64,000 nt of DNA from the NCBI GenBank assembly GCA_900553895.1, contig USFB01000004.1, positions 33,334 to 97,333 on the forward strand, read 5' to 3'. Below, piece after piece: positions 43,263 to 51,797 of this stretch (its first letter is position 1; the number at the start of each line of letters is the position of its first letter). This DNA comes from an uncultured bacterium. GTDB taxonomy: Bacteria > Cyanobacteriota > Vampirovibrionia > Gastranaerophilales > Gastranaerophilaceae. Position numbers and translations under genes: made by a program. The notes under the pieces are model-generated. The model was not told the origin of the DNA. It searched no databases and saw nothing but the letters and a program-made list of their open reading frames with translations.

Positions 43263-43919
43263 TTAGAATGATGTATTATTTTCTTCTAAATACTCTTTTA
43301 CAAGATTGATTGGAGTTGCAAACCCAATTCCAATATTAGAAATATTATTATCCGGATTATAAATTGCTTGATTTATTCCTATAATTTCTCCGCTCGTATT
43401 CAAAAGAGGGCCTCCTGAAGAGCCGGGATTAATCGCAGCATCGGTTTGAATTCGATTTTTCGCATAATCTATTCTTGAAACTATACCCTGAGTTAAAGTT
43501 CCGTTAAATCCGAATGGATTGCCAATTGCTAATACTTTTTGACCGACTTTAACTTTGGCAGAATCTCCGAGTTTTACTGTTTTTAAATCTTTTTTTGCAT
43601 CAATTTTAAGGAGTGCGATATCTTTATTATCACCAAGATGTTTTAAAACTTTTGCGTCATAATTTTGACCGTTGCTCATAGTTACTACGACCGTGTTTCC
43701 AATATCAATTACATGCGCGCTTGTTAAAATTACGCCCGATTTATCTATAATGCAGCCTGTTCCGCATGACAAGCCGTCTTGAATTTGAGAATCCACGGTT
43801 ACAATAGCAGGATTAATTTTTTCGTATATTGTCACAGGATTTTTCTCAACTCTTCCAAACGAAAAAGCAGGCAAAGATATGAATATAAGCAAAATTGCAG
43901 GAATTATTTTATTGGTCAT
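43263..43919 (-). CDS. Exported HtrA/DegP-like trypsin-fold protease without PDZ domain
   Basis: 218 residues. Signal peptide about 1-22. The catalytic triad is His69 (TSAHVID), Asp100 (NKDIALLKI) and Ser168 (NPGSSGGPLLN). The chain ends right after the protease domain, so the PDZ domains of HtrA/DegP are missing. Such short forms act as envelope quality-control or processing proteases. Two Cys (SCGTGC, about 52-56) near the catalytic cleft are unusual. Single gene; distance to the divergent ycf23 leaves room for a promoter. Confidence 0.85.
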   Translation of the reverse strand: MTNKIIPAILLIFISLPAFSFGRVEKNPVTIYEKINPAIVTVDSQIQDGLSCGTGCIIDKSGVILTSAHVIDIGNTVVVTMSNGQNYDAKVLKHLGDNKDIALLKIDAKKDLKTVKLGDSAKVKVGQKVLAIGNPFGFNGTLTQGIVSRIDYAKNRIQTDAAINPGSSGGPLLNTSGEIIGINQAIYNPDNNISNIGIGFATPINLVKEYLEENNTSF

Positions 43920-44070
43920 AACGCCTCCTTGTTTATTAAAATTTTGACAAATTTAATCTCTCAAAACAATTAGCCTTGCTTGATTTCAAAGGATATGTAT
44001 TGCCAGCTTTCAAATTTTAATGTATAATAGACTCGATGTTATATCACAATCGACACAAAAGGAGAAAAAT

Positions 44071-44826
44071 ATGTCAAGAATTGAAAGTTTTAAAAGAGCT
44101 TTAGCTGAAAAAAGAGCAGTAAAAATTATTGCAGGTATTGATAATTTTGACGTTGAAAGCGTAAAAAAAGTTGTTAAATCAGCTTCTAATTCAGGCGCAA
44201 GCGCCATTGATATTTGTGCTAACCCTGATATTATTGCAATGGCAAGAAGTATGACTGAATTACCTTTATTCGTTTCTTCAGTTGAACCACAAGAATTGGC
44301 TCATGCAGTAGCTTTAGGCGCTGATGCTGTTGAGCTTGGTAACTTCGATGCTTTATACAAAAAAGGTCAAACTTTCACAGCTTCTCAAGTTTTAAGTCTT
44401 GCTAGAAGAACAAGAGAATTAGTTGGCGATGACGTATTCTTCTGCGTTACAATCCCTGGTGAATTGGAAATCAGCGAACAAATCGACTTAGCTCGTGATT
44501 TGGAAAACTTAGGCGTTGACCTAATTCAAACAGAAGGTCATTTCTCTAACGAAGCTCCTTCAAATGGCGTAAGAGGTTTGGTAGAAAGAGCTGAATTGAC
44601 AATTTCTAACACAATTGAACTTTCAAGAAACATTGAATTGCCAATCATGACAGCAACAGGCATCAACCCTACAACTGCAGCTTTGGCATTCGCAGCAGGT
44701 GCTTCTGCTATCGGTTGTGGCTCTTGCGTAAACAAACTTGATTCAGAAATCTCTATGTTAGCTGTATCAAGAAGCTTGGTTGAAATTGCTGAACGCAACG
44801 CTCAATATGTTGTTGAATTAGTTTAA
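44071..44826 (+). CDS. ycf23: Ycf23/DUF561 protein
   Basis: 251 residues from the ATG at 44071, which follows AAAGGAG; the 17-codon upstream extension is not family sequence. ALAEKRAVKIIAGIDNFDVESV, then GASAIDICANPDII, then LPLFVSSVEP, then GADAVELGNFDALYKKG, then VTIPGELEISEQIDLA and LGVDLIQTEG match Ycf23, a TIM-barrel protein kept in red-algal plastids and Cyanobacteria. Function unknown; it has the fold of a phosphate-binding TIM barrel. It has a strong terminator and stands alone. Confidence 0.85.
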   Translation: MSRIESFKRALAEKRAVKIIAGIDNFDVESVKKVVKSASNSGASAIDICANPDIIAMARSMTELPLFVSSVEPQELAHAVALGADAVELGNFDALYKKGQTFTASQVLSLARRTRELVGDDVFFCVTIPGELEISEQIDLARDLENLGVDLIQTEGHFSNEAPSNGVRGLVERAELTISNTIELSRNIELPIMTATGINPTTAALAFAAGASAIGCGSCVNKLDSEISMLAVSRSLVEIAERNAQYVVELV

Positions 44827-44843
44827 TTTAATTTTGTAAGCTT

Positions 44844-44882
44844 AAAAGTCGAAGACAGTAAAACTGTCTTCGACTTTTTTTA
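44844..44882 (+). terminator. Strong terminator of ycf23
   Basis: AAAAGTCGAAGACAGT / ACTGTCTTCGACTTTT, 16-bp stem with a 3-base loop, then T-run. Confidence 0.9.
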
Positions 44883-44945
44883 ATAATAAACAAAACAATA
44901 AAAAGTAAATAGTGCAAAAAAATATATTGGTGAAGAAGCTAAAAC

Positions 44946-44985
44946 AAAAAGCAAGCATGATTAATAAATCACGCTTGCTTTTTCA
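44946..44985 (-). terminator. Terminator of thrS
   Basis: AAAAAGCAAGC (44946 on) faces GCTTGCTTTTT, with AT-rich inner pairs, about 15 bases beyond the thrS stop. It works on the minus strand. Confidence 0.8.
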
Positions 44986-44999
44986 TTTGAATTATATAT

Positions 45000-46772
45000 C
45001 TATGCTCTATCTTTAATTTCTTTTTCGATATTAGCAATAAATTCATCAACGCTTACCGTACCAACTTGACCTACGCCACGTTTTCTTACAGCAACTGCGT
45101 TTGCTTCAATTTCCTTATCTCCGATTACACAAACGTAAGGAATTTTCTTGTCTTGTAACGATTCTCTGATTTTGTAGTTCATTGATTCAGATCTGTCGTC
45201 AAGTTTTACTCTTATTCCTACGTCACGCATTTTCTTGTAAACTTGTTCTGCAAAGTCTGCGTGTTTTTCGTTTGAAATAGGAACAATTACAACTTGAGTT
45301 GGTGCTAACCAAGTTGGGAAAGCGCCTGCATAGTGTTCAATCAAAATGCCGTGGAATCTTTCCATAGAACCGAAGATAACTCTGTGAAGCATTACAGGAG
45401 TTTTCATGCTACCATCTTTATCTTGATACTTGATATCAAATCTTTCAGGAAGGTTGAAGTCAAGCTGAATAGTAGCACATTGCCAAGTTCTGCCAAGAGC
45501 ATCTTTAACCTTAAAGTCAATTTTAGGGCCATAGAATGCGCCATCACCTTCGTTGATATCGTACTTCATTCCACGTTTATCCATAGCTTCTTTTAAACCT
45601 GCTTCAGCTAATTCCCAGTTTTTCAAGTCGCCAACGTAGCTTTCGGGACGAGTAGAAAGTTCAACTTCAAAACCCATTTTGAAAATTTTCATTGTATCAG
45701 CAACAAAGTCTATAATTTGGTTAATTTCATCAACCAACTGTTCAGGTGTACAGAAAATGTGAGCATCATCTTGAGTAAAGCCTTGAACACGAGTTAAACC
45801 TGACAAAGCACCTGATTTTTCTTTTCTGTAAACTGTACCCAATTCAGCCATTCTTAATGGTAATGAACGGTATGAATGTCTGTTTGCTTGATAAATCAAG
45901 ATGTGGAATGGACAGTTCATTGGTTTTACTACATATTGTTCATCTGAATCTTCATCTTTTTGAATAAAGAACATGTTTTCTTTGTAGTGATCCATGTGAC
46001 CTGAAATTTCCCACAATTTAGATTTTGCGATTTGAGGAGTTTGAACAATCACATAACCACGTTTTCTGTGTTCTTCTCTCCAATAGTTTTCAATTTGTTC
46101 TCTTACTGTATAAAGATTTGGGTGCCATAAAACTAAACCACCACCAATTTCTTCTCTAACTGAGAATAAATCTAATTGAGTACCAAGTTTTCTGTGATCG
46201 CGTTTTGCAGCTTCTTCCAAGAATGTTAAATAAGCTTGTAAATCTTCCTTATTCCAATATGCAGTAGCATAGATTCTTTGAAGCATTTTGTTTTTTTCGT
46301 TGCCTCTCCAATAAGCACCTGCAACTTTAAGAAGTTTTATTGCGTTACCTTTTATATAAGATGTGTTAGGAATGTGAGGTCCTGCACATAAATCATTAAA
46401 TAATACATTTCCATCTTTATCTTTTGTCAAATACAAAGTCGGATTATCATTTTTGTGTTCTTCTAATAATTCTGCTTTGTAAATCTCACCTTCAGCTTTG
46501 AATTCAGCGATTTGTTTCTCTACATCAGGAATAACATATTTTTCAAACGTCAAGTTTTGTTTGATAATGTTTTTCATTTCTTCTTCGATTTTAGCCAAAT
46601 CTTCTTCTGTGAAAGCATGACCATCAATCAAATCGAAGTCATAATAGAAACCTTCATCAGTTGCCGGCCCAATAGCTAACTTTGCTTGTGGGAACAGCTT
46701 TTGAACGGCTTGAGCCATGATGTGTGAGCAAGAGTGTCTTAAAACTCTTAGTGTTTCGTTGTTTTTTTCCAT
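45000..46772 (-). CDS. thrS: Threonyl-tRNA synthetase without TGS domain
   Basis: 590 residues. It starts directly in the editing domain: RVLRHSCSHIMAQAVQKLFPQAKLAIGPATDEGFYYDFDL. The class II core follows (motif 2 with TVYRKEKSGALSGLTRVQGFTQDDAHIFC), then the zinc-binding Cys/His sites (MNCPFHI), the HRVIFGSMERF motif 3 and the anticodon-binding domain. The N-terminal TGS domain of most bacterial ThrRS is absent, as in Cyanobacteria. AAAGGATAG precedes the ATG. A roughly 100-base structured leader lies upstream. Confidence 0.95.
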   Translation of the reverse strand: MEKNNETLRVLRHSCSHIMAQAVQKLFPQAKLAIGPATDEGFYYDFDLIDGHAFTEEDLAKIEEEMKNIIKQNLTFEKYVIPDVEKQIAEFKAEGEIYKAELLEEHKNDNPTLYLTKDKDGNVLFNDLCAGPHIPNTSYIKGNAIKLLKVAGAYWRGNEKNKMLQRIYATAYWNKEDLQAYLTFLEEAAKRDHRKLGTQLDLFSVREEIGGGLVLWHPNLYTVREQIENYWREEHRKRGYVIVQTPQIAKSKLWEISGHMDHYKENMFFIQKDEDSDEQYVVKPMNCPFHILIYQANRHSYRSLPLRMAELGTVYRKEKSGALSGLTRVQGFTQDDAHIFCTPEQLVDEINQIIDFVADTMKIFKMGFEVELSTRPESYVGDLKNWELAEAGLKEAMDKRGMKYDINEGDGAFYGPKIDFKVKDALGRTWQCATIQLDFNLPERFDIKYQDKDGSMKTPVMLHRVIFGSMERFHGILIEHYAGAFPTWLAPTQVVIVPISNEKHADFAEQVYKKMRDVGIRVKLDDRSESMNYKIRESLQDKKIPYVCVIGDKEIEANAVAVRKRGVGQVGTVSVDEFIANIEKEIKDRA

Positions 46773-46870
46773 TCTTTTTCTTTCTATCCTTTGGGAAATA
46801 AATTACTTCTTAGCAAGCAGTGACATCTGCGAGCTTTTTCATTTACCCCGAGGTGGATCCCTCTAACTAT
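46773..46870 (-). promoter_or_regulatory. Possible structured leader of thrS
   Basis: Read on the minus strand, GAGG-GATCCA-CCTC and GCAG-ATGTCA-CTGC can form hairpins, and GGGGTAAAT can pair in part with ATTTATTTCCC close to the ribosome binding site. This would allow regulated access to the start codon. The canonical T-box sequence is not seen. No known element was recognised. Confidence 0.3.
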
Positions 46871-46925
46871 TACAAGGATATTTTAGCATAAATGACAAAA
46901 TTTATATAAAAATAAATTGAAAAAG

Positions 46926-46953
46926 TAGCAAATTTATTTTTTACAAGTTTTAA
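46926..46953 (+). promoter_or_regulatory. Shared upstream motif of F-x-G genes (copy before 46990-47472)
   Basis: TAGCA, 15 T-rich bases, AGTTTTAA; about 40 bases before the ATG. Confidence 0.45.
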
Positions 46954-46989
46954 CGTAAATGTAAGAATAAATAAAATGGAGATAAACAG

Positions 46990-47472
46990 ATGATTAATTT
47001 TCAAACTATCAGTAGCGTAAATATGCCGATGAACTTTAAAGCTAAACAAGCAGCAGAAGCACAAACTGAAAACTCTGCTGATGCAACAATAAAAACGCTT
47101 GATACTCCAATGGAAACTGTAGGACGTTCACAGGTTAATTTCCAAGGTAATATTAAATCACTCTCCGCAAAAGAATTAAATAATATTTCAAAAATAGCTT
47201 CTGAAATGAAATTAACACCACAAGAAATCAAGGTAGGTAAACAAGCTCTTATTGACACAATGAACGAATATAATTTTAAGACTGTTAAACAATTTACAAA
47301 ATGTATCAATAATAGCATCGATGCTTTTAATAAAGGTTTTGTAGATTGTGATGATGCAAAAGGTTACAAAATGTTAGCATCTTTTTCTGACAATGTCCGT
47401 AAAATTGATTCAAAAGTAAATGTCAACAGGGCTACAAGCATTATAGATGATTATATAGCAGACGTATTTTAA
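46990..47472 (+). CDS. F-x-G-tagged unknown protein
   Basis: 160 residues. N-terminus MINFQTISSVNMPMNFKAKQ, with a second related segment RSQVNFQGNIKS near residue 50, matching the F-x-G tag. The remainder is helical: LNNISKIASEMKLTPQEIKVGKQALIDTMNEYN and a C-terminal NVNRATSIIDDYIADVF. No signal peptide, membrane part or catalytic motif. GGAGAT precedes the ATG. It converges with the DUF486 gene with no gap between the stops. Function unknown. Confidence 0.65.
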   Translation: MINFQTISSVNMPMNFKAKQAAEAQTENSADATIKTLDTPMETVGRSQVNFQGNIKSLSAKELNNISKIASEMKLTPQEIKVGKQALIDTMNEYNFKTVKQFTKCINNSIDAFNKGFVDCDDAKGYKMLASFSDNVRKIDSKVNVNRATSIIDDYIADVF

Positions 47473-47811
47473 TTATTTTTTGAAAATAAAAAATACTGCA
47501 AGAATAATAAAAATAAATCCAACTAAATAATTCCACCTGAATTGTTCTTTTAAATATAAAACTGAAAAAAACGAAAAAACTGTTAGTGTTATTACTTCTT
47601 GAATAGTTTTGAGTTGAACTGCATTGTAGCAACTATAACCGATTCTATTTGCCGGTACTTGAAAACAGTATTCAAAAAAAGCAATTCCCCAACTTGCAAG
47701 AATAACTATTAAAAGCGGTAGACTTCTAAATTTTAAGTGTCCATACCAAGCAAATGTCATGAAAATGTTTGAAATCAACAAAAGTACAATCGGAGAAATG
47801 TGTCTTAACAT
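47473..47811 (-). CDS. DUF486 family small membrane protein
   Basis: 112 residues with four hydrophobic segments. LLISNIFMTFAWYGHLKF, then FFEYCFQVPANRIGYSCYNAVQLKTIQEVITLTVF and LYLKEQFRWNYLVGF are the conserved blocks of DUF486, which belongs to the drug/metabolite transporter superfamily. Substrate unknown. Starts four bases after the substrate-binding protein gene, in the same operon as thyX. Confidence 0.85.
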   Translation of the reverse strand: MLRHISPIVLLLISNIFMTFAWYGHLKFRSLPLLIVILASWGIAFFEYCFQVPANRIGYSCYNAVQLKTIQEVITLTVFSFFSVLYLKEQFRWNYLVGFIFIILAVFFIFKK

Positions 47812-47815
47812 ACAA

Positions 47816-48607
47816 TCACAATCCCCATTTACGGCGCATACGATTAATTACGTTTTTTTGTTTCATATCGCCAATTGCAAAATCAATGTTTTCTTTTAAT
47901 CTTTGAGTTCCTTTGCCTTTTCTTATTGCAATTCCATAAGGTTCTCTTGTATATCTTTTAGGCAAAAGTTTTACGGATTTATCTTCAAACGCAAAAGTGC
48001 TTAAAATTGTATCATCAGAAGTCAAAGCATCAATTTTTCCAGCTTTAAGAGCTTCGTACGCCACTCTATAATTTCTAAATCCAATTATTGTAGCGTCAGG
48101 CGCTAAGGCAAGCATGTTTTTTTCTGCTGTCGTTCCGAAAACAACACCGACATTTTGTCCTGATAAATCCGCTATTGATTTAATCTTACTATTAGAGCGT
48201 ACTAATAATGCTTGTCCTGCATAATCGTAAGGTACTGAAAAATTAATAATTTCTTCTCGTTGAGGAGTAATTGTAACCGTTGCAATTACCATATCCAACT
48301 CACCAGTTGAAACTTTTAACATTCTATTAGCAGGTGTTACAGGGAAAAATTCTACAGCATCAGGGTTTTTAAGGATATATTGTGCCATATAATGCGCCAA
48401 ATCAGCATCATAGCCGACAATTTTCCATTCTTTATCCATAAACCCAAAAGGTTTAGAATCTGTATTTATACCAACTCTAAGTTTTCCGCGATGTAAAATT
48501 TCATCATACAAATCGTTTTCTTCATATTTTTCGGGAACAAAAATAAAGAAATAGATAGCAACTAAGGCTAAAAATATTAAAGTCAGTATAATTGCTAATT
48601 TTTTCAT
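47816..48607 (-). CDS. Amino-acid-type ABC transporter substrate-binding protein
   Basis: 263 residues. N-terminal hydrophobic anchor (about 4-24), then a type 3 periplasmic-binding fold: LRVGINTDSKPFGFMD, then IVGYDADLAHYMAQYI, then LDMVIATVTITPQREEIINFSVPY, then VGVVFGTTAEKNM, then IDALTSDDTIL. Typical of polar amino-acid binding proteins. The permease and ATPase genes are not adjacent, so it may pair with components elsewhere. It overlaps thyX by four bases. Confidence 0.87.
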   Translation of the reverse strand: MKKLAIILTLIFLALVAIYFFIFVPEKYEENDLYDEILHRGKLRVGINTDSKPFGFMDKEWKIVGYDADLAHYMAQYILKNPDAVEFFPVTPANRMLKVSTGELDMVIATVTITPQREEIINFSVPYDYAGQALLVRSNSKIKSIADLSGQNVGVVFGTTAEKNMLALAPDATIIGFRNYRVAYEALKAGKIDALTSDDTILSTFAFEDKSVKLLPKRYTREPYGIAIRKGKGTQRLKENIDFAIGDMKQKNVINRMRRKWGL

Positions 48608-49299
48608 AAAGCTAATTTAGGCATCCTTCCACAAGATTTATCCTCATCACAAAAGCCAAGACGTTCACATTTAGGAACTAAATAAGGTTTAAGCCAAGGT
48701 TCTTCTTTTATCAATTCATCGCACATCATTTTAACCATTGAACGAATTTCATATTGTGCACGTGTGCAAAGTCTTAGATTAGCTAAGTGAATCATTTCTC
48801 TTAAATTTAAACTTGCAACTATAGAAGTTGAAGCCGCGTTTGGAAGAACCGCTCGTGCGTCTTCTGCAGGTATTCCGGCTTCTGTAAATTCTAAATATTT
48901 TTTAGAAATTTCATCCATAAATTCTACAAATTTCGCTTTCAAATTTTCATCTTTAGCAATTGTAGGAGGAATCAAATAGTCAAACTGCCCCTTTTCTTTA
49001 ACATATCTTTGAGATTTTTGAGAAAAAGACATGTGACGATGACGCACAAGTTGGTGCGTGCAAGCTCTTGATACGTTAGAAATTGCAAAAGTTACTTGAA
49101 TATGTTCGATTACGGAATAATGACCCGAAGAAATAACACGCTCAATCAATTTAAGCATTTTTTCTTCATCATCAGTGCTGTTATAAATATTAAACGGTGT
49201 ATCTGCGCTATAACAAGTTCTTGCAGCTGTATAAATTGTTTTTAACATATTCGCCGGTTTAGAAATCAAATTAACAACCGGTTTATTATTATTTTCCAT
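48604..49299 (-). CDS. thyX: Flavin-dependent thymidylate synthase ThyX
   Basis: 231 residues. The ThyX motif RHRHMSFSQKSQRY (R-H-R-x-x-S-x-x-x-x-S-x-R) begins at residue 86. FAISNVSRACTHQLV and LRLCTRAQYEIRSMV complete the family pattern. The enzyme methylates dUMP with methylene-tetrahydrofolate and FAD in the cytoplasm, replacing ThyA. AGGAAGAGGGGA precedes the ATG. First gene of an operon with the binding protein and DUF486, a grouping with no obvious logic. Confidence 0.95.
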   Translation of the reverse strand: MENNNKPVVNLISKPANMLKTIYTAARTCYSADTPFNIYNSTDDEEKMLKLIERVISSGHYSVIEHIQVTFAISNVSRACTHQLVRHRHMSFSQKSQRYVKEKGQFDYLIPPTIAKDENLKAKFVEFMDEISKKYLEFTEAGIPAEDARAVLPNAASTSIVASLNLREMIHLANLRLCTRAQYEIRSMVKMMCDELIKEEPWLKPYLVPKCERLGFCDEDKSCGRMPKLAL

Positions 49300-49369
49300 A
49301 ATCCCCTCTTCCTAAGTTTTTTAAATTATAATAACATATAATTTAGTTTTGAGCAAAAGTGATAATAAA

Positions 49370-49479
49370 AGTTAATGGTGCAAAAAATTGCACCCTACAA
49401 TTGCTAATCAAAAATATGTTCAAGATAAAACGTATTTTATTAAGAAAAAGGTAGGGTGCAATTTTTTGCACCATTAACT
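49370..49479. repeat. REPIN-like inverted pair with GTAG ends
   Basis: Left arm 49370-49398 and right arm 49451-49479 are perfect reverse complements over 29 bases. Each arm contains its own palindrome (GGTGCAAAAAATTGCACC) and a GTAGG foot facing inward. About 52 bases lie between. The element fills the thyX upstream spacer. Confidence 0.8.
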
Positions 49480-49482
49480 TAA

Positions 49483-49818
49483 CTAACTCAAAGAAGTTGT
49501 AGCAAAGCTTGCTGCTTCTTCATAAGGATTTGCTATGCCTGCATCTTGAGCCGCTTTCAAAGCTGTTTCAAACGCTTCATCAGAATTTTCAGCGATTTGA
49601 GGATTGTCTAATAAAACTTTTAAGTCGTGTTGAGTATCATCTGCACCTTTGAATAACATTGAACGACCTAATGCTTCTGCTTTTGGATCAGAAAAATCGT
49701 TGATTTTAGGAGCATCTGCTTCAACTGGTGCTTGTTGTGGAACGTCAACTTGAGGTTTTTGAATTCCACTAAAATTCATTTGATTAACACTAAATTTTGG
49801 ACCATTAATTTCACTCAT
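49483..49818 (-). CDS. F-x-G-tagged small unknown protein
   Basis: 111 residues. N-terminus MSEINGPKFSVNQMNFSGIQKP has the F-x-G tag (FSG near residue 16), then a Pro/Gln/Ala-rich linker, then a helical part with LGRSMLFKGADDTQHDLKVLL and an Ala-rich C-terminus. No membrane segment. The shared upstream motif lies 70-95 bases before the ATG, with TATAAT between. GCGAGG is the ribosome binding site. Function unknown. Confidence 0.65.
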   Translation of the reverse strand: MSEINGPKFSVNQMNFSGIQKPQVDVPQQAPVEADAPKINDFSDPKAEALGRSMLFKGADDTQHDLKVLLDNPQIAENSDEAFETALKAAQDAGIANPYEEAASFATTSLS

Positions 49819-49885
49819 GTTCTATACCTCGCTTTATTTATTCAATTATATCATATTTTAAAATTTATCAACCATCCATTTGTTC

Positions 49886-49913
49886 TAAAACGTGTAAATA
49901 TTTTTTTTTGCTA
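49886..49913 (-). promoter_or_regulatory. Shared upstream motif of F-x-G genes (copy before 49483-49818)
   Basis: Minus strand TAGCA, 15 A/T-rich bases, ACGTTTTA. It is farther from the ATG (about 70 bases) than at the other genes. Confidence 0.4.
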
Positions 49914-50007
49914 GTTGAGGAGAATTTTTTTACAAAAATTTACACAAGGTACTGCAAGACAAGTTGCGAATCAGCCATAGGGAAGACTAAAGTCTACCTT
50001 TAAATTT

Positions 50008-50676
50008 TTATTTGGCGTGAATTTCTCGTCGCCAAGTTGCATAAAAATAAATTGCCAATAAAAAGTAAACACTCCACATGATAACCGTAGAATAAACTTT
50101 TTCGCCGGAGAGTGCAATTTTAGTCCACATAAAGGCAGATAAGCCATTTACAATCATCCAAAACCACCATTGTTCTATTGCACGCCTTACAGTCAAATAC
50201 ATGCCGGCAATTGATAAAACTGTCGTAATTGAATCAATTATAGGGCTTTTGTCTTTAGATACGGTTAAAATATAAGCAACAATTAGACAAGCTAAAAACG
50301 ATATAATTATCAACCATGATATTTCTTTTTTATTTAGTGATGTTTTAACAATTTCGTAAGAATTCGATTTTAAATAATTTTGCCATCTGAAATATCCTAA
50401 AATTTGCATTGGAACATAGTATCCCATATACAAAAGCAGGTTTCCCCAAAGTGCGTTGTGAAAAGCTAAATAGCCGTAAAAACTTGAACCCATAACTCCG
50501 AAAATGTAACATATCGGCGTACCTTTTCCGGCAAGTATAGTATAAGTTATGCCAAAAAATGCGGAAATAAAAGCTATTGGTGAATCTTTGAACACAAAGA
50601 CATTCAGAAGCAGAATTAAATATATGCAAGCAGTTGCAAAAAGTTCGCTCTTTTTAAACTGTTTAATAATTTTCAT
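50008..50676 (-). CDS. pnuC: Nicotinamide riboside transporter PnuC
   Basis: 222 residues, seven hydrophobic segments. The PnuC pattern is visible: KGTPICYIFGVMGSSFYGYLAFHNALWGNLLLYMGYYVPMQILGYFRW and the late QWWFWMIVNGLSAFMW. It takes up nicotinamide riboside by facilitated diffusion for NAD synthesis. No NadR/NiaR site or NMN riboswitch was recognised upstream. Divergent from the membrane protein at 50701. The distal 93-base spacer toward the F-x-G gene shows nothing. Confidence 0.9.
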   Translation of the reverse strand: MKIIKQFKKSELFATACIYLILLLNVFVFKDSPIAFISAFFGITYTILAGKGTPICYIFGVMGSSFYGYLAFHNALWGNLLLYMGYYVPMQILGYFRWQNYLKSNSYEIVKTSLNKKEISWLIIISFLACLIVAYILTVSKDKSPIIDSITTVLSIAGMYLTVRRAIEQWWFWMIVNGLSAFMWTKIALSGEKVYSTVIMWSVYFLLAIYFYATWRREIHAK

Positions 50677-50700
50677 ATTTATGTTATCTAATAAAAAAAG

Positions 50701-51675
50701 ATGAAAGTAAATTCAAATATCACATTTCAGGGATTGTATACAAATAAAACCTTCAAAAAAGGCTTGGAATTTGCAGCCGAAAACGGAACTCTATTTTCAG
50801 CAGCAACGATGCTCGCTTGTTCTCTGGGTGTGCGTCCGTTATCAATTTGGATGACACCGCATGTGGATAAAGAAAGCAAAAAAGCTCTGTGCGCAAAATC
50901 TATAACCTCAAGTTTTGCAGGTTATGTTATGATGTTTGGAATTTCAAAACCTGTTGCAAACTCAATTAAAAAGATAGACAAAAATCCGCAAAAATATTTA
51001 AGTGCTAAAACTATCCAAAATTTAAAAGAAGAAGGTGCAACTTTGCAGAATTCAAAAGCTTACTCTTTTGCAACTCAGATGTTTAAACTCGGCGTAGGTG
51101 TTGTATCAGCTATTCCAAAGGCACTTTTGACCGTAGCCGGTCTGCCTGTAGTTATAAAAAAAACTTTTCCTAAAAAACAAGAAGAAAAGCAACAAAACAT
51201 AAATTTTAAAGGCAAAAATGATAAAATAGCCAAGAGCATTGCAAAAACGATAGAAAAAGAAGGTGTGCAAAATTTTTCTAAGAAGCATAAAGATTCTAAC
51301 TTTCCAATGCATATTGTGGCACTAACAGACTTGTTGACAACTGCAACATTTATTCACGAAACAAATCGAAGTAAAAAAATAGAAGAAACACGCAAAAAAA
51401 CACTTGTTTATAACGCTACAATTTCAACCGGTTTGAGCATTTTAAGCAGTTATGTCATAGATAAATTATTAGAAAAACCGACAGAAAAGTTTATTGAAAA
51501 TTTTAGAAAAGCAAATAAAGAACTTCCAAACGTGGAAAAACAGGTAGAGGGAATAAAAATTGCCAAGCCAATGCTAATTATGGCGGGTATTTACTATGCT
51601 TTAATACCGTTCATATCTACCTTCATTACAGAAAAAGCGGAACATAGTAATAAGTTTAATTTTGGCAAAAATTAA
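50701..51675 (+). CDS. F-x-G-tagged integral membrane protein
   Basis: 324 residues. It begins MKVNSNITFQGLYTNKTFKKG, a clear F-x-G tag (FQG at residues 9-11), and has a second, internal INFKG near 170. About four to six hydrophobic segments (around 30-48, 65-85, 120-150, 230-260, 285-310) are separated by basic loops. Function unknown. The start has no ribosome binding site; TAATAA lies six bases upstream, so a leaderless start is possible. It is followed by the fliL operon promoter. Confidence 0.65.
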   Translation: MKVNSNITFQGLYTNKTFKKGLEFAAENGTLFSAATMLACSLGVRPLSIWMTPHVDKESKKALCAKSITSSFAGYVMMFGISKPVANSIKKIDKNPQKYLSAKTIQNLKEEGATLQNSKAYSFATQMFKLGVGVVSAIPKALLTVAGLPVVIKKTFPKKQEEKQQNINFKGKNDKIAKSIAKTIEKEGVQNFSKKHKDSNFPMHIVALTDLLTTATFIHETNRSKKIEETRKKTLVYNATISTGLSILSSYVIDKLLEKPTEKFIENFRKANKELPNVEKQVEGIKIAKPMLIMAGIYYALIPFISTFITEKAEHSNKFNFGKN

Positions 51676-51762
51676 TAATCCTGCTATAATAAAAATGAAG
51701 TTATATGGATTTTGGCAAAATAATACATCAAATAATGGTGGTAAATATTGTTTTGAAGCTGA

Positions 51763-51783
51763 TATAATAATACTACGTAGTAT
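51763..51783 (+). promoter_or_regulatory. fliL operon promoter with overlapping palindrome
   Basis: TATAAT at 51763-51768 is followed at once by the perfect 14-base palindrome ATACTACGTAGTAT (51770-51783), which covers the expected transcription start. This is the layout of a repressor operator on the flagellar switch operon. Confidence 0.5.
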
Positions 51784-51797
51784 AAGTGGAGAATAGT

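Noticed and set aside
46773..46870. T-box before thrS
   Set aside because: GAGGTGGATCC on the plus strand resembles part of a T-box, but it is in the wrong orientation and the conserved core is missing.
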